Shown piece by piece: positions 51,293 to 63,400 of a stretch of 64,000 nucleotides of DNA. The translations under genes were made by a program, and so were the position numbers. Source of the DNA: Delphinapterus leucas (lineage: Eukaryota; Chordata; Mammalia; Artiodactyla; Monodontidae); contig NW_022098036.1 of assembly GCF_002288925.2 (NCBI RefSeq), positions 40,093,503-40,157,502 on the forward strand, given 5' to 3'. Position 1 is the stretch's first letter. Each line of letters opens with the position of its first letter. Below the pieces are notes generated by a model. That model had not been told where the DNA came from. It did no database searches and saw only the letters and a list, made by a program, of their open reading frames with translations.

Positions 51293-51508
51293 TTCTTTCT
51301 TTTTTTTTTTTTTTTGCGGTACGCGGGCCTCTCACTGTTGTGGCCTCTCCCGTTGCGGAGCACAGGCTCCGGACGTGCAGACTCAGCGGCCATGGCTCAC
51401 GGGCCCAGCCGCTTCGCGGCATGTGGGGTCTTCCCGGACCGGGGCACGAACCCGCGTCCCCTGCATCGGCAGGAGGACTCTCAACCACTGCGCCACCAGG
51501 GAAGCCCA
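51293..51508 (-). mobile_element. CHR-2-type cetacean SINE with perfect 20-bp target-site duplication
   Basis: This full-length copy on the minus strand has a T-rich run (A tail) at 51293-51315. The duplication tagaagtgtatatttttctt is identical on both sides (51273-51292 and 51509-51528). Together these indicate a comparatively recent insertion. Confidence 0.96.
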
Positions 51509-52499
51509 TAGAAGTGTATATTTTTCTTAATAAATTATTTGATATAATATCTTTAATTTTTTGCTTACTTCTGATTTTAGCTTAATACAGACTTGCTGTA
51601 AAAAATGAGTTAGACCTAGCTGCCAGGTCTAACTCTGAAATTTATTCTCAAGAGCAACTGAGATGTAATAATGGGGGTTTACAAATAGAAAAGTTAATAT
51701 TCTGATTTAACTTCTGGATTTGGTTTATGTTGGGACTCTGAAAGTCACGCAAATACCCCAAAAGATAAGAATATTTGTTGTCACCAACTACTTACCTTGA
51801 TTGATCGGAAGTCCTCATGTATTCTACAAGTATGTTGAATTGTTTGAATATTGTACTGTTCCTTCAGTACTCAAAATAAATATCACCAGAAAATCTTTGC
51901 AACTTCAGAGATTTATATACTTTATATGGTGTTTAAAACTTTTCATGCATTTTAATAAAAACTGAGTCATTTTTAAAATATGGGGTTTTGGTATAAGTCC
52001 ACACATCAACTTGGAAGGCATAGTTTTAATGCAGCTGCTGTACATTTTCTTCACAGCTTACTTGTAATGTCATTAGTCATTTTTAGGTCTATTAGTCAGA
52101 AGTTTCAAATCTGTAATGTGGTTGTCATACTTAGTAATTATTTTTTAAAATGCTGAAATACAATTTAGTGTGTTGAAATTCAGCTTTATTCACAGATTTC
52201 CCCTTCTGTTCTTTTGCAAGAATCAATTTGTATAATGTCAAAATAACAGTGCCTCTCTACACTCTTAAGCATTTTAGATGTGTCATCATATTAATTTTTT
52301 GCCCTTTACTACTTCCATTAATTAATTCTGCCCTTTAACTTTTGCTGATCAATGTGGACTAAATTGTAATTGCAACATTTCTATGAAATAATGCCAAATT
52401 AAGGCTGATAGTGGCATGCTGTGAGTTAGTGAGGGATTTTAACATTTTTGAGCTTGGTATGTTGATATAAAACCAGATAGACTAAGAATCAACTTTAAA

Positions 52500-52805
52500 A
52501 AATTTTTAATTAAAAAAATGTTTTAATTAAAAAAATTTTATTGAAGTATAGTTGATGTTCAAATTTATATGTTACAGGTGTATAATATAGTGATTCACAA
52601 TTTTTAAAGGTTATATTCAACATATAGTTATTATAAAATATTGTCTATATTCACCACGTTGTACAATATACCCTTGTAGTTTATTTTATACATAATAGTT
52701 TGTACCCCTTAATCTCCTACCCTTATATTGCCCCTCCCCCTTCCCTCTCCCCAGTGGTAACCACTAGTTTGTTTTCTATATCTGTGAGTCTGCTTCTTTT
52801 CTGAC
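52500..52805 (-). mobile_element. L1 3' UTR fragment
   Basis: The plus strand starts in an A/T-rich tail and continues 'ttttattgaagtatagttga', 'gtgtataatatagtgattca', 'tgtacaatatacccttgtag' and 'ccccagtggtaaccactagt'. This is the antisense reading of a mammalian L1 3' UTR. It is 5'-truncated with no intact coding. Confidence 0.75.
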
Positions 52806-53089
52806 TGAGAACCAACTTTTGATTTATGTTTAAATTCTAGGTGTGAAGAATTTTGAATATTATATTATGGTTAAAATTTCCTTGCAGTGTCTGCTAAATA
52901 CTGGTGGTTTGGAGACATGTAGTTTTACATGATCACTATCCCATTAGAGAGTTAAAATGTGCAACGGGGAAATGAAATAATTAAATATCTCATGAATGTT
53001 TATATTAATTCTCACATGGATTGAAATATTGACTTTAATCTAGATTACCCAATATGGTTGATTGTTTATCTATTAAGTGAATGTATAAT

Positions 53090-53300
53090 CATTACTTATT
53101 CCGCACCAGATAATGTACGAGGAGATGAGGGTAGAGTGATGAATAAAATTTAGTTTCTACTCCAAAAAAACACAGAGTCTGGTGGAGGAGATGAATACAT
53201 GGTCATATGTGTACAATAAAGTTAGGTGCCACATTGGAGGTATGCACTGGGTACTATGGAAGCACAAAGGAAAGTCACTTGGATCTTCAGGTTTAGGAGA
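53090..53300 (+). mobile_element. Old mammalian interspersed repeat fragment (family not assigned)
   Basis: Wording such as 'gagtgatgaataaaattt', 'cacagagtctggtggaggag' and 'gtactatggaagcacaaagg' matches a common old mammalian repeat pattern related in style to those at 48.85 and 58.85 kb. The library name is uncertain. Confidence 0.4.
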
Positions 53301-53578
53301 GATATGCCACCCAAGCTCTCTCTTCAAAAAATGTTTTAAAAGTTATAAATGGAATACATGGACATGTAACAACAATTTAATAATTTAGAACAGTTTGTGA
53401 TCAAAGTCACAGAACCATTTCTATTCAACAGTTATTTGGCTTCCTAAAGCAAGCTCTTTTAAATATTTTTGAATGCATTTCCTTTGGTGGTTCCCCCAGA
53501 ATACTAAATTATATGATTATACATTCTCTGTGTGTTTTAGGGTTATTTATCATTTTGTTACTTCTGCAGGTTACTTTT

Positions 53579-54240
53579 TTTTTTTTAACATCTTTATTGG
53601 GGTATAACTGCTTTACAATGGTGTGTTAGTTTCTGCTTTATAACAAAGTGAATCAGTTATACATATACATATGTTCCCATATCTCTTCCCTCTTGCATCT
53701 CCCTCCCTCCCACCCTCCCTATCCCACCCCTCCAGGCGGTCACAAAGCACCGAGCTGATCTCCCTGTGCCATGCAGCTGCTTCCCACTAGCTATCTACCT
53801 TACGTTTGTTAGTGTATATATGTCCATGCCTCTCTCTCGCCCTGTCACAGCTCACCCTTCCCCCTCCCCATATCCTCAAGTCCATTCTCCAGTAGGTCTG
53901 TGTCTTTATTCCTGTCTTACTCCTAGGTTCTTCATGACATTTTTTTTCTTAAATTCCGTATATATGTGTTAGCATACGGTATTTGTCTCTCTCTTTCTGA
54001 CTTACTTCACTCTGTATGACAGACTCTAGGTCTATCCACCTCATTACAAATAGCTCAATTTCGTTTCTTTTTATGGCTGAGTAGTATTCCATTGTATATA
54101 TGTGCCACATCTTCTTTATCCATTCATCCGATGATGGGCACTTAGGTTGTTTCCATCTCTGGGCTATTGTAAATAGAGCTGCAATGAACATTTTGGTACA
54201 TGACTCTTTTTGAATTTTGGTTTTCTCAGGGTATATGCCC
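53579..54240 (-). mobile_element. 5'-truncated L1 LINE, 3' end
   Basis: This is a minus-strand L1 with its A tail at the left edge (53579-53587) and a perfect 15-bp target-site duplication, ctgcaggttactttt (53564-53578 and 54241-54255). The 80-codon frame at 53949-54191 reads as the C-terminal end of L1 ORF2 (MWHIYTMEYYSAIKRNEIE near its centre). It therefore keeps only the tail of ORF2 and the 3' UTR. With reverse transcriptase and endonuclease missing it is a dead copy. Confidence 0.93.
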
Positions 54241-54369
54241 CTGCAGGTTACTTTTGTGATAATAAATAATACCCTGATACACTATTAAGAATTGATATTA
54301 TCACCTCTACTGTTTTGTTTACCTTCATCACTCTCCACCATTTACCAGCTACTTTTTTATTTTGTTAAG

Positions 54370-54476
54370 ATTGAAAAAGAATAGATATATGTATAACTAA
54401 ATCACGCTGCTGTACACCTGAAACTAACACAATGTTGTAAGTCAGCTATATTCCAATATAAAATAAAATTTAAAAA
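54370..54476 (+). mobile_element. L1 3' terminal fragment, plus orientation
   Basis: Wording 'tatatgtataactaaatcac', 'gctgtacacctgaaactaac' and 'caatataaaataaaatttaa' is the sense reading of an artiodactyl-type L1 3' end. It is a short truncated copy. Confidence 0.7.
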
Positions 54477-54498
54477 AATGTGACAGACAGCATTTTTA

Positions 54499-54723
54499 TT
54501 TTATTTATTTATTATTTTTTTATTTTTTTGCGGTACGCGGGCCTCTGACTGCTGTGGCCTCTCCCGTTGCGGAGCACAGGCTCCGGACGCCCAGGCTTAG
54601 CGGCCATGGCTCACGGGCCTAGCTGCTCCATGGCATGTGTGATCTTCCCGGACTGGGGCACGAACCCGTGTCCCCTGCATCGGTAGGCGGACTCTCAACC
54701 ACTGCGCCACCAGGGAAGCCCCG
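54499..54723 (-). mobile_element. CHR-2-type cetacean SINE
   Basis: This minus-strand copy has a long T/A-rich tail region (54499-54528), A-box and B-box. A near-perfect target-site duplication around agacagcattttt flanks it (from 54485 and from 54724). It carries a few substitutions relative to the other copies. Confidence 0.93.
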
Positions 54724-54994
54724 AGACAGCATTTTTTAAAAAACCTGGAAAGAATTTTTTTTTAAAAGCTTTTTAAATAGTGAAAAAAAAAGAGATTGTT
54801 ATCATTTGTAATTTGATATGAAACAGCAACAAAGTCTTTCATTCTTTCTCCATAAATTGACTCTGAAAGTTTACATTTTTATAACTGTGCTGTGTCATGT
54901 ACTGTGCTATGCTGGGATGGTTTTTCTTTTCTTCTTATCAATTGATTAAAATCATGCCAAAGATTTATTTTCTCCACATTTGAATTGTGGCTTT

Positions 54995-55183
54995 TTACAC
55001 AACTTTTTTTGTTTGAACTATAGTTGATATCCAGTATTTTGTTAGCTTCAGCTCTACAGCAAAACGATTCAGCTATATAAATATATATTTATATATGTAA
55101 TACATATATATTCTTTTTCAGATTCTTTTTCATTATAGGTTTTTACAAGATATTTGATACAGTTTCCTGTGCTATATCTAAGA
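54995..55183 (-). mobile_element. L1 3' UTR fragment
   Basis: The plus strand reads 'gaactatagttgatatccag', 'ttcagctctacagcaaaacg' and 'gatacagtttcctgtgctat', the antisense of an artiodactyl L1 3' UTR. An AT-rich expansion (55078-55113) interrupts it, and a tRNA-derived SINE follows directly. Confidence 0.65.
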
Positions 55184-55287
55184 TCCTGCATGTGGTGCAG
55201 GATCTTAGTTCCCCGACCAGGGACCGAACCCATGGCCCCTGCATTGGAAGCACAGAGTCTTAACCACTGGACCACCAAGGAAGTCCC
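55184..55287 (-). mobile_element. Artiodactyl tRNA-derived SINE (CHR-1/Bov-tA type), short copy
   Basis: On the minus strand it starts 'gggacttccttggtggtcca', has the A-box word 'tggtccagtggt' and the B-box word 'gggttcggtccc', and ends near 'ggatcttagttccc' read from the plus strand. Only the tRNA-like head is present. It may have inserted into the L1 fragment beside it. Confidence 0.75.
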
Positions 55288-55735
55288 TATTTGTAGACAT
55301 TTTATGATGGCTATTCTAACCAGTGTGAGGTGATACCTCATTATAGCACAACTTTGTTTTTTTGCCCTTTGGTTAGCAACTGACTTTTCTCTCTTGTTTT
55401 AAAAAAAAGTAATATGCATCTTACATTTTCATATATTTCCCTTATATCTACTCAAGCAGAGACCTTTTCCCAAATGCCTTCCTCCTGGCACCATCAATCT
55501 TTCTACTCTAATCTGAATCAGTTGCTTTCTAGGGCTACTGTATAGCCTCTCTCCAGCAATTTCCTTCATTGCTTTCCTGAGTGGGATCCATAGTTTCTAA
55601 ATCCCGTTTCTTCTCTTTCTCTTTCTTTTTTTTCTTTTTTGTCCCTTACTGTTCTAGTCAACATTGCAAAGTAACTGTTTGAAAAAAATATATAGTATTA
55701 GCAAATGTCTGTATTCTGCTCTCACTGTGTGAGAG

Positions 55736-55815
55736 TTTGTGTGTGTGTGTGTGTGTGTGCACGCGTGTGTGTGTGTGAGAGAGAGAGAGAGCAGAAGAGA
55801 GAAGGAGAGAGAGAT
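55736..55815. repeat. (TG)n-(GA)n compound microsatellite
   Basis: A TG run with a CACGCG interruption passes into a GA run near 55777. Confidence 0.85.
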
Positions 55816-55829
55816 TATATATTGGACTG

Positions 55830-56690
55830 GGTATATCATTTTAGAGTCATAAAATTTCACCGTTAACTGGAAGGCATTTATCAATTTTCTTGACATCAGT
55901 ATTGGTGATAAGTCTAAGTCAACCCATTCTCATTCTTTTTTAGATAACCTGTTTTTAATTTTGGAAACTTTTATAATCGTCTCTAGGTGTGAGTTTTAAT
56001 TACTATCATTCTACGTGTTATTTTGCACTTTAAACACTCAGATCTTTCAGCTGTGAAGAATTGGTCTGTTATTTCTCTATTAATTTCTTCTCCATTTTCT
56101 GCATTCATTCTTTTTAAAATTTCTGTTATTCAGATGTTGGACTTCTGTGATGGTTCCCTGTAACTCATCTTTTCCTTTGTGCTTTCTGACTCTTTGCATT
56201 TCTACTTTACGTTCTAGGAGAAGTGCTCGACTTTATTTTCTAAGCATTTATTTTTAATTCCATTTAGTTAATTGTCTATTCTGCACTTTTCAGCCTCTAA
56301 CAATCTGTTGATATCAGTCATTTGCTGATAATATGTCTCCTACATTCTTCTCAGTTATGTATTAATTCTATTTTTATAGATTTCTGTTTTTGTTTTAATG
56401 GAGTCTCAGGAGAGATGAAAAGTAAAGGTGTATCACTGAAACCTAGTATGAGTTTGTGGGGGAACTGCAAGCAGTAACAGATTAAGGTTAAAGTATTAAA
56501 CTAGGAATAGCAGGACAAATGACTAAAATAATTGCTAGGCATCATATCACGAGGGCCTTTTAGATACACTCTACTAAGAATTTTAGATTTTATCTTACAG
56601 GAACTTAATGCTTTGATTGTGAAAGTGGTAAGATTATATGAGGAAGATATATTTAGAGACTAGAGGCAGGGAGGAAAGTTAGAAGGTTGA
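55830..56690. other. Intergenic DNA with possible very old repeat remnants
   Basis: The 55.95-56.38 kb part is T-rich and resembles antisense old LINE sequence. The 56.45-56.64 kb part ('ggaactgcaagcagtaacag', 'agggccttttagatacactc') resembles a common old mammalian repeat. Neither can be assigned with confidence, and no coding frame is seen. Confidence 0.35.
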
Positions 56691-56696
56691 AAGAGT

Positions 56697-56731
56697 TCAT
56701 ATTGGTAATCAGAATGTGATTACCAATATGA
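56697..56731. repeat. Perfect 14-bp inverted repeat with 7-bp loop
   Basis: Arms tcatattggtaatc (56697-56710) and gattaccaatatga (56718-56731) are exact reverse complements separated by agaatgt. The right arm abuts the 5' edge of a SINE whose first bases are missing. Confidence 0.9.
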
Positions 56732-56938
56732 CTAAGACTCTGCGCTCCCAATGCAGGGGGCCCAAGTTCGATCCCAGGTCAGGGAACTAGATCCCATGTG
56801 CCACAACTAAGAAGTTCACATGACTCAGATAAAGATCCCGCATGCCGCAACTAAAAGATCCCTCACGCGCCAACGAAGATCCCGCGTGCTGCAGCTAAGA
56901 CCTGACACAGACAAATAAATAAATTAATAAATTCTAAA
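56732..56938 (+). mobile_element. CHR-1/Bov-tA-type SINE lacking its first bases
   Basis: The plus strand reads 'ctaagactctgcgctcccaa', a B-box-like 'caagttcgatccc', then repeated 'aagatcccgc(a/g)tgc' words and an A-rich tail with 'aaataaataaattaataaat'. The usual head ('gacttccctggtggtccagt') is absent and replaced by the inverted repeat at its left. Confidence 0.8.
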
Positions 56939-56954
56939 AAATAAAGTGAGTTTA

Positions 56955-57025
56955 TAATGTAGGTATTATTTTTCTTATTTTACAGATAAGGAAACTGGCT
57001 TAGAGATGTTAAATATCCTAGATTA
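56955..57025 (+). mobile_element. MIR SINE fragment
   Basis: The stretch 'aggtattatttttcttatt', 'ttacagataaggaaactggc' and 'ttagagatgttaaatatcc' is the MIR 3' core on the plus strand. Confidence 0.6.
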
Positions 57026-58659
57026 CTGTCAATTTAACAAAATGATCATTTATCAATGAGCAAGTGGGGTGAACTTCAGGGAGGAGACTGATTTCCTTAT
57101 ATGAATCCTAGGAAAAAAACATAATAGGTGGTTAACTGCTTCCATGTAAAACTGATTTCTACCATAAATGTAATCACACATCTCCTGTTAACAATGCTAT
57201 GTTTCTTTCTTTGTTGGCTGATTATTTAGTCTATCTATTGATTTCTTTTCTTTTTATTATCATTTTATTTGCAGTAGAGTCAATCAATTCTAGGCAAAAT
57301 TGAAAAGTAGATGGATTATATCTTTTCGTCCTAAGAAATACCTCACACATCTCTACTTTTCATGCACCCTATCCTTCAATAAAAACTATTTTTGGAAAAA
57401 TAGATGAAATCAATCATTTATAACTAGATATAAATTCAAATTGTTTTTCCTCCTCCTCCTCAGATTATCTAGAATCTTATTTTCCCTTTAATAGATGTTT
57501 AACTCTATTAAAGGAAATCTAGGCATTTTTGAGTAAGCAAGTTAGACTTTGGGAAATTGGGAAGTGATCTTTTCATGGATTCCTGAAATATCATAAATTA
57601 GGTTCAGAGTAATTTACTTATATTTCATACAAACCATAAAATAAAATAAAATAACAACTTATTATTAAATATCTGCTTGTTGGAAAATGATTTAAAAGAT
57701 ATTTTTAAATGTCACATTATAATATCTATCTTTTGTTGATCACCAGACAATGACCTAAAGTAATTTGGAAGTTCCAAGCTTTTATATAAAGTCTCATCAT
57801 GAAATTTGATTATATACAGTTGTTGAATTTAGGTATCATTGCTATACTTGGATTGTATTGGTAGAGTTGGCTCTTAGTTATACACTTTTAAAGATTGCTT
57901 ATATTTTGATATATGGATGCCTGGCTACTCTCAATTAGATCAGACCTACACTGATCAAGAATAATGATGGGAAGTGCTGATGATGTATTTCTTGGACAGC
58001 TTCAGTGAATAGGATATACTGGTCTCTATTAGTCTGAGACTAGGATGCTCTGACAAAGAGGACAAAGATTCAATAAATTAAAGAAGATGTAATTTGATTT
58101 CTCCTTTAAATAACAGTCCAAACTGAATGATTCAACTCTGCTCCATGAGGTTATTCAGAGATACAGTTTCTTCCCATTGGTTGCCCTCATCCTTTAGGGT
58201 TGTCATCCTCTGTATGGCGGAGATGGAGTCTCTGTGAATCCCAGATGATAAGGAGAGAGACAACATGGTGGAGGCATACTCATGGATTTAAGTAACCTAC
58301 TTTTGTTAATAAGGATATTGATCTACCATTGATATTCTGAAGCCATTATCAGTCAAATATTAACATTTATTTTCAGACTTTGGGCTACTTAGTTTTCTAC
58401 TTATAAATTTTATCTGTTCTTAAAAATTGCAAGTAACACTGCTTGATGATGAGGGAAGAGCATTTTCCCTAATTGGACAAAAAATAGATTCTGCCTATTG
58501 TGAGATTATTTGAATGTTTAGGTCTTTGTAAGTTGAAAAAATGAAGTTGTAAAATTTGTGTTAGGTAAATCTCTCACTTTAAATTGGATTCAAGACATTA
58601 TCATGGGTGCCAATAACTGTAATAGTGTGAATCCTTGAACTCTAAGGTTTAGGTTTGGA

Positions 58660-58800
58660 TCTAATTGACAACTACACTGTCAACTCTTGTAAGTGCGTGA
58701 GCCATGTTTTATTCATCTCTCTATACCTAGTTCTTGGCATATAGTAGATAATCAAAAATATTAAGTGGATACTCAATAATTCTTTAATAGGTTCATATTC
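58660..58800 (+). mobile_element. L2-type LINE 3' end fragment
   Basis: Wording 'actcttgtaagtgcgtgagc', 'catgttttattcatctctct' and 'cttggcatatagtagataat' follows the L2 3' end order ('gagctccttgagggcagg', 'cttggcacatagtaggca'). Confidence 0.5.
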
Positions 58801-58829
58801 AATATTAATATATAAGTAATTATTAATTT

Positions 58830-59160
58830 TTGTCCTGTGCTATGTGGTAAACAGGAGCCAAAGATGGGTAAGACAAATGGTCTGGTTAACAGAGGAGAGG
58901 AGATTAGACAAGGGCAAACATAACTATAATATAAAATGAGTTAAACTGAGTATCCTGAGATAAATGTAAACAATGTACAACAGAGGTTCAAGGTGTAGAG
59001 AGTTTGGAGATTTAGGAACAACTTCAGGAGGATGTGACATCTGAGTTGATCCTTGAAAGGTGGTTGTGTAACTGCATGGTAGATTGGAAAGATTGTCATG
59101 GCAGAGAGCACATTACATATAGGATCAGTGCAAATCAGACTATTTTTCACCTCTGAAGTG
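58830..59160 (+). mobile_element. Old mammalian interspersed repeat (family not assigned)
   Basis: Wording 'gaggatgtgacatctgagtt' and 'gatccttgaaaggtggttg' belongs to a common old mammalian repeat pattern ('aggaggtgacatttgagctg'). The library name is uncertain. Confidence 0.4.
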
Positions 59161-59569
59161 CCATAGCTATTCCACGGAACTTGATTCCTAATATGTAATA
59201 ACGATTTTGTACTAAGGTTATTGCCCTCATTGACTTCACTAAAATATAAACTTTTTGAGGGCTATATGTTGATAAATCTTGTATCCTCTGCTAAATCTAT
59301 GAGTGCTCTGTGCATAAAAGTATTTTACAAATTTACTCTATATCTTTCAAATTACCAAAAATTTTATAGTTTTGCTAATTATGTTAGATCCACCAGCTGA
59401 ATATCGTCTAGTGACCTCAGCTGACTCCATGTGGAGTAGAAGTATCACCCATTCTAACCGTATCTGATTTCTTGACCTGATTTCATTAATCATGAAATAT
59501 AATAATTGGCCATTGTAAAACACCAAGTTTTAGGTTAGTTTATCACATGGCCACAGATAGGTAGAGCAG

Positions 59570-59690
59570 GCCATTATGAAGATTAATTATGAAGATTAAG
59601 TGAGTTAATTTATATAAAATCTTAGCCTAGTATCTGCTACATAGTAAAAATTTCACAAACATTTGTTGCTATTGTAATATTATTGCACCT
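59570..59690 (+). mobile_element. MIR SINE fragment, 3' part
   Basis: Wording 'gaagattaagtgagttaatt', 'tagtatctgctacatagtaa' and 'catttgttgctattgtaat' follows the MIR 3' region. A small local duplication, 'attatgaagatta', sits at its left edge. Confidence 0.55.
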
Positions 59691-60244
59691 AAACCACAAT
59701 TATGAAATCTGCATTTAGGTGTGTACCTCTGTGTGTGTGTGATTTGCAAAGAGAAAATGAACTCAAAATGAAAGGCAATAATATGATACAGTTTCATATA
59801 AAATAGGCTTTGTTAAGTAGTCATTCTATAAGGAATTCTTGTTTTTCTCTGGCTAAGCATTAAATAATGAGGTTTATTTCCTTCAAGGTGTTTTTTTTTT
59901 CCCCTAGGCTTTTTCTCATATCACTTTATATTGTCCATCTGAACAGCCCATCTGAATGATCTTCTGTACTTCCTTGGCTTCAGTTTCCATCATGTGTTAA
60001 TGAACCCCAAATATTTATTTTTAGCCCATCTTATTTTTGAACTTCAGATGTGAATATTTAACTGCTTACTGAAAATCTCCCTCATGGTAAAAATTGAACC
60101 CATCAACTCATCATCTTTTCTCCTCAAATTTCCACTCAGGTATTTAAGTCAAAACCTGACTTAAAAAACCTGGTTTTAAGTAAAGAGTCTGGCCTAAGAC
60201 CACAAATCACATTGGTTGTATGTTCATTAAAATAGGACCCTGTC

Positions 60245-60435
60245 AGGGCTTCCCTGGTGGCGCAGTGGTTGAGAGTCCGCCTGCCGATGCAGGGGACACG
60301 GGTTTGTGCCTTGATCCAGGAAGATCCCACATGCCGCGGAGCGGCTGGGCCCATGAGCCATGGCCGCTGAGCCTGCGCTTACGGAGCCTGTGCTCCGCAA
60401 CGGGAGAGGCCACAACAGTGAAAAAGAAAAAAAAA
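60245..60435 (+). mobile_element. CHR-2-type cetacean SINE, plus orientation
   Basis: The copy starts 'agggcttccctggtggcgca', has A-box and B-box (the B-box reads gggtttgtgcc, slightly decayed) and ends in an A-rich tail. An 11-bp perfect target-site duplication, aggaccctgtc, flanks it (60234-60244 and 60436-60446). It is the only plus-strand CHR-2 copy in the window. Confidence 0.95.
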
Positions 60436-60446
60436 AGGACCCTGTC

Positions 60447-63400
60447 TAAAATGGTAATTGAAAAGTTTGAGGCCTTCATAACCAAACTTATATACTATGG
60501 TACTGACACTTTTAGGTGCATGAAACAACAATGCATATAAATAGTGAAGAACGCATTATAAAGTATTTGCTATTTGGGATATGCTAAGAAGACTGTAATA
60601 GTTTGGTAAGTCTTGGGATTTAGACCTTTTCTAGTTTTAGTTTGTTTTTCTTGCTCAAATCTATTGAAGCTTGTGACCATATACCTTAATCCAAATTTAA
60701 TCTGAAGGATGTCAAACAGGCATATACACTTCATTTGTCTACGTATTTCTTAACGCATTGGTACCTTTAGCAGAAATAAAGCCCATTGCTTTTCCCAGTT
60801 GGCACACAACATCTTTCCTCTCCTCTCCATAACCTTGTCAAGAGCAGCCATTATTCTACACTAGCCATGTGTCCAGTTCCATATAAGTACTCAAAATCTT
60901 AATATTTCAAATCAACTTTAATCAGATATTTGTACTTAATTATTTCCTGTCTCCTAGTGTCTTTTTTTCCGTATCATTTTTATTTGTATTTTAATACCAC
61001 TTTTGGTAATTTGTGGTGCTCTTATCTTTAATCCCTGGAAATAATTTTAGCAAAAATTTCAGTGACTTAAATTTGGGAGACACTGCATCTTTCTGTTGAA
61101 GATTTACCATATATGCTAACATGCTTAAACTCCGAAAAGTAAAGGCTTGCAGGAAAATTATATCAATACTTGTTTAGTTTGTTTAATCCAGGGGTTGGCA
61201 TAGAACTTTAAAAATGTACAACATTTGTCATGCTATTTATTCTTTAGTTGAAGAGACTTTAGAACTTAAAAATTGATACTTTAGTTAACTTCATGAATGC
61301 CTTTGCTACTGCATGGACAAAGTGGGAGAGGAAATCTTTCATACGTATGCTTTCCACTTGGTTAGACTACATGGGAGGCTTTTTTCTCTTTCTTAAATTG
61401 CTTCCTTAGTTGTTCACTTTCACCTCAGATGATTTCCAAAATTCCTTGACAATCAGTCTTAGGTGGGTTTACTTTCTGAAGGTGAGATTCTTCCCTTCCA
61501 CTGTCCCCATTCTTAAATTACTAAATCCTTGTGTCCTATTTCTTTTGACTCTTTGCCTTCTTCTTTTCCTTTCTTACATTGCAGTCTTTGTCTTGCCAAT
61601 GCTCCTTCAGCATTATAGTATATTAATATTTTTGTGTTCCCACAATGATTTCATAAAAAGTTTATCCATTAGAGGATAGCTGTTTACCTCAGAATGCTTC
61701 ATTTGACAAATTATTTTGCATAGGTTTCCTTTAACCTGAAATCTCTGCACCTCAGATGGGTTCTAAATATCCTTGACTTTTAAGAAACGTTTTAGTTGCA
61801 TAAAAAGAATGCTGCCTATCATGGCTGTAGAATGGATCTGCTGGCCATGGAGGACCAATGCATTGCAAGGGATTGGATCTTGTGTACACTCTCTTTCCCC
61901 TCTTGCTACAAGTAAACACTGTACTAGTTGAGTCTGGTGTATTATCTGTGTGCAACTTTGAATATTGCACAAGTCTCTTCCCTAGGTGTCACTTATATGC
62001 CTTTTAAGCTTGGCTGCACTCACGTTATTTTCTATCCTGTGGCATAGACTGACCACCCAGTGAATAAAATAAAGCTTCTCCTTCCCAAGCCTCACAAGAA
62101 TTGTGCCATGATTTGTAGGTGAGAAGAGAATTACAAGCCATTAATCATTCATAAATACTGATTACCACTGAGAATGGCTACTTCAAGTCTACAAGCTTAT
62201 TGCTACTTCTGTAACATTCTTAGGCCACAGAACATTGGCCAATCCATCAATCAGCTCAGATTAGCTGATGTGCCTTTGGTCCAACTTCCTAGATGGACCA
62301 CATCACCATTCCTCTCTTATGTCTCATGGTCTTCCTCTCAGGAATTCTTCCAGGAATCAGGGGTGAATTCCCTCATTGTTCTGGATACTCAGACCTCTCT
62401 AATTTCATGTTTAGAGGGATCTCCACTCCACACTCTCTTTTGCAATGTTTGATAATGATTACCATTAAAACTAGAATCTGAATCATTACCAACAAAGATA
62501 TTATTTACATTTCCTTGAACCAGAAGGCATACTCTTTAAAACATTCCACGAGGGAAGGGATGGGATACCATCTGTCTAGGATGGCAGAGAAAGGGGAAAG
62601 TAACAAAACAGTTAAATGTCCACATTAAATTATTTGAACATTCATATTCTGCCAAATTTGTATTTAAGTGTGCATGTTATTTTCAATAATTAGAGTGATA
62701 CAAATAGATCTTAAGAAATAGCAAAAAAATAAAAAGAAATCCACGTTTTTTTCAAATTGGAGTCAAGGAGATACGGAAATTCTTCCCATTTTAAGTGCTC
62801 CTTAATTAATGGCATTTCTGTGGTTGAATTTATATCAACAAAGAGAATTGGAGATTAAGGCAATTAATCAGCAAATTCAGCTTAAAAATAGCAATTGAAA
62901 AATAAGTGAAATTTCCTACAGAATTCTAGGGTTTGGTATCTATACAGATAAGATTCATTAGGTGGATGCATAACTCTCTTCTTTACTCTCATGAAAGATT
63001 GTTCTCTGATTGTCACTGTGTATAAAGTAAAATAAAGATAGATTATACAAATATTCTGATTGATTAAAAGATTAAAATTGTAAGTCTTCCTAGAAATATG
63101 TCAGGATTCAAGAATATCTTATTGCAGTTTTCTTCCTACTGTAAATAAAGGATCAACAAACATCTTCTAATAACTCACAACTGCCTCTTTTCCTGTTAGA
63201 ACATGTCATCCAGCACTTTTTGATTACATGTTCTCAGGTAATAGCTGGGACAGATTGACCAAAGGAGAGCAATTTCTTTAATCAGGGTAACATAATGATT
63301 CCATCACAAACTTTAGATAGGACTATGGGTATTACCATTTTGTTGTTGTTGTTGTCTATTAATAATGCTGTATCTTTAGTGGAATTGAAGACAGCTTTCT

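Larger units (their letters stand above)
57026..60233. other. Intergenic DNA with old repeats, no gene
   Basis: Apart from the L2-, MIR- and unassigned-repeat pieces listed separately, the sequence is AT-rich and unique-looking. No coding frame shows a domain. Confidence 0.5.

Noticed and set aside
53949..54191. 80-codon protein with clear similarity to a known protein
   Set aside because: It is the C-terminal tail of L1 ORF2 in a 5'-truncated LINE, so it is annotated as part of the mobile element and not as a gene.
60245..60320. tRNA-like head with A-box and B-box
   Set aside because: It belongs to a tRNA-derived SINE; no cloverleaf with a proper anticodon arm is maintained, so it is not a tRNA gene.
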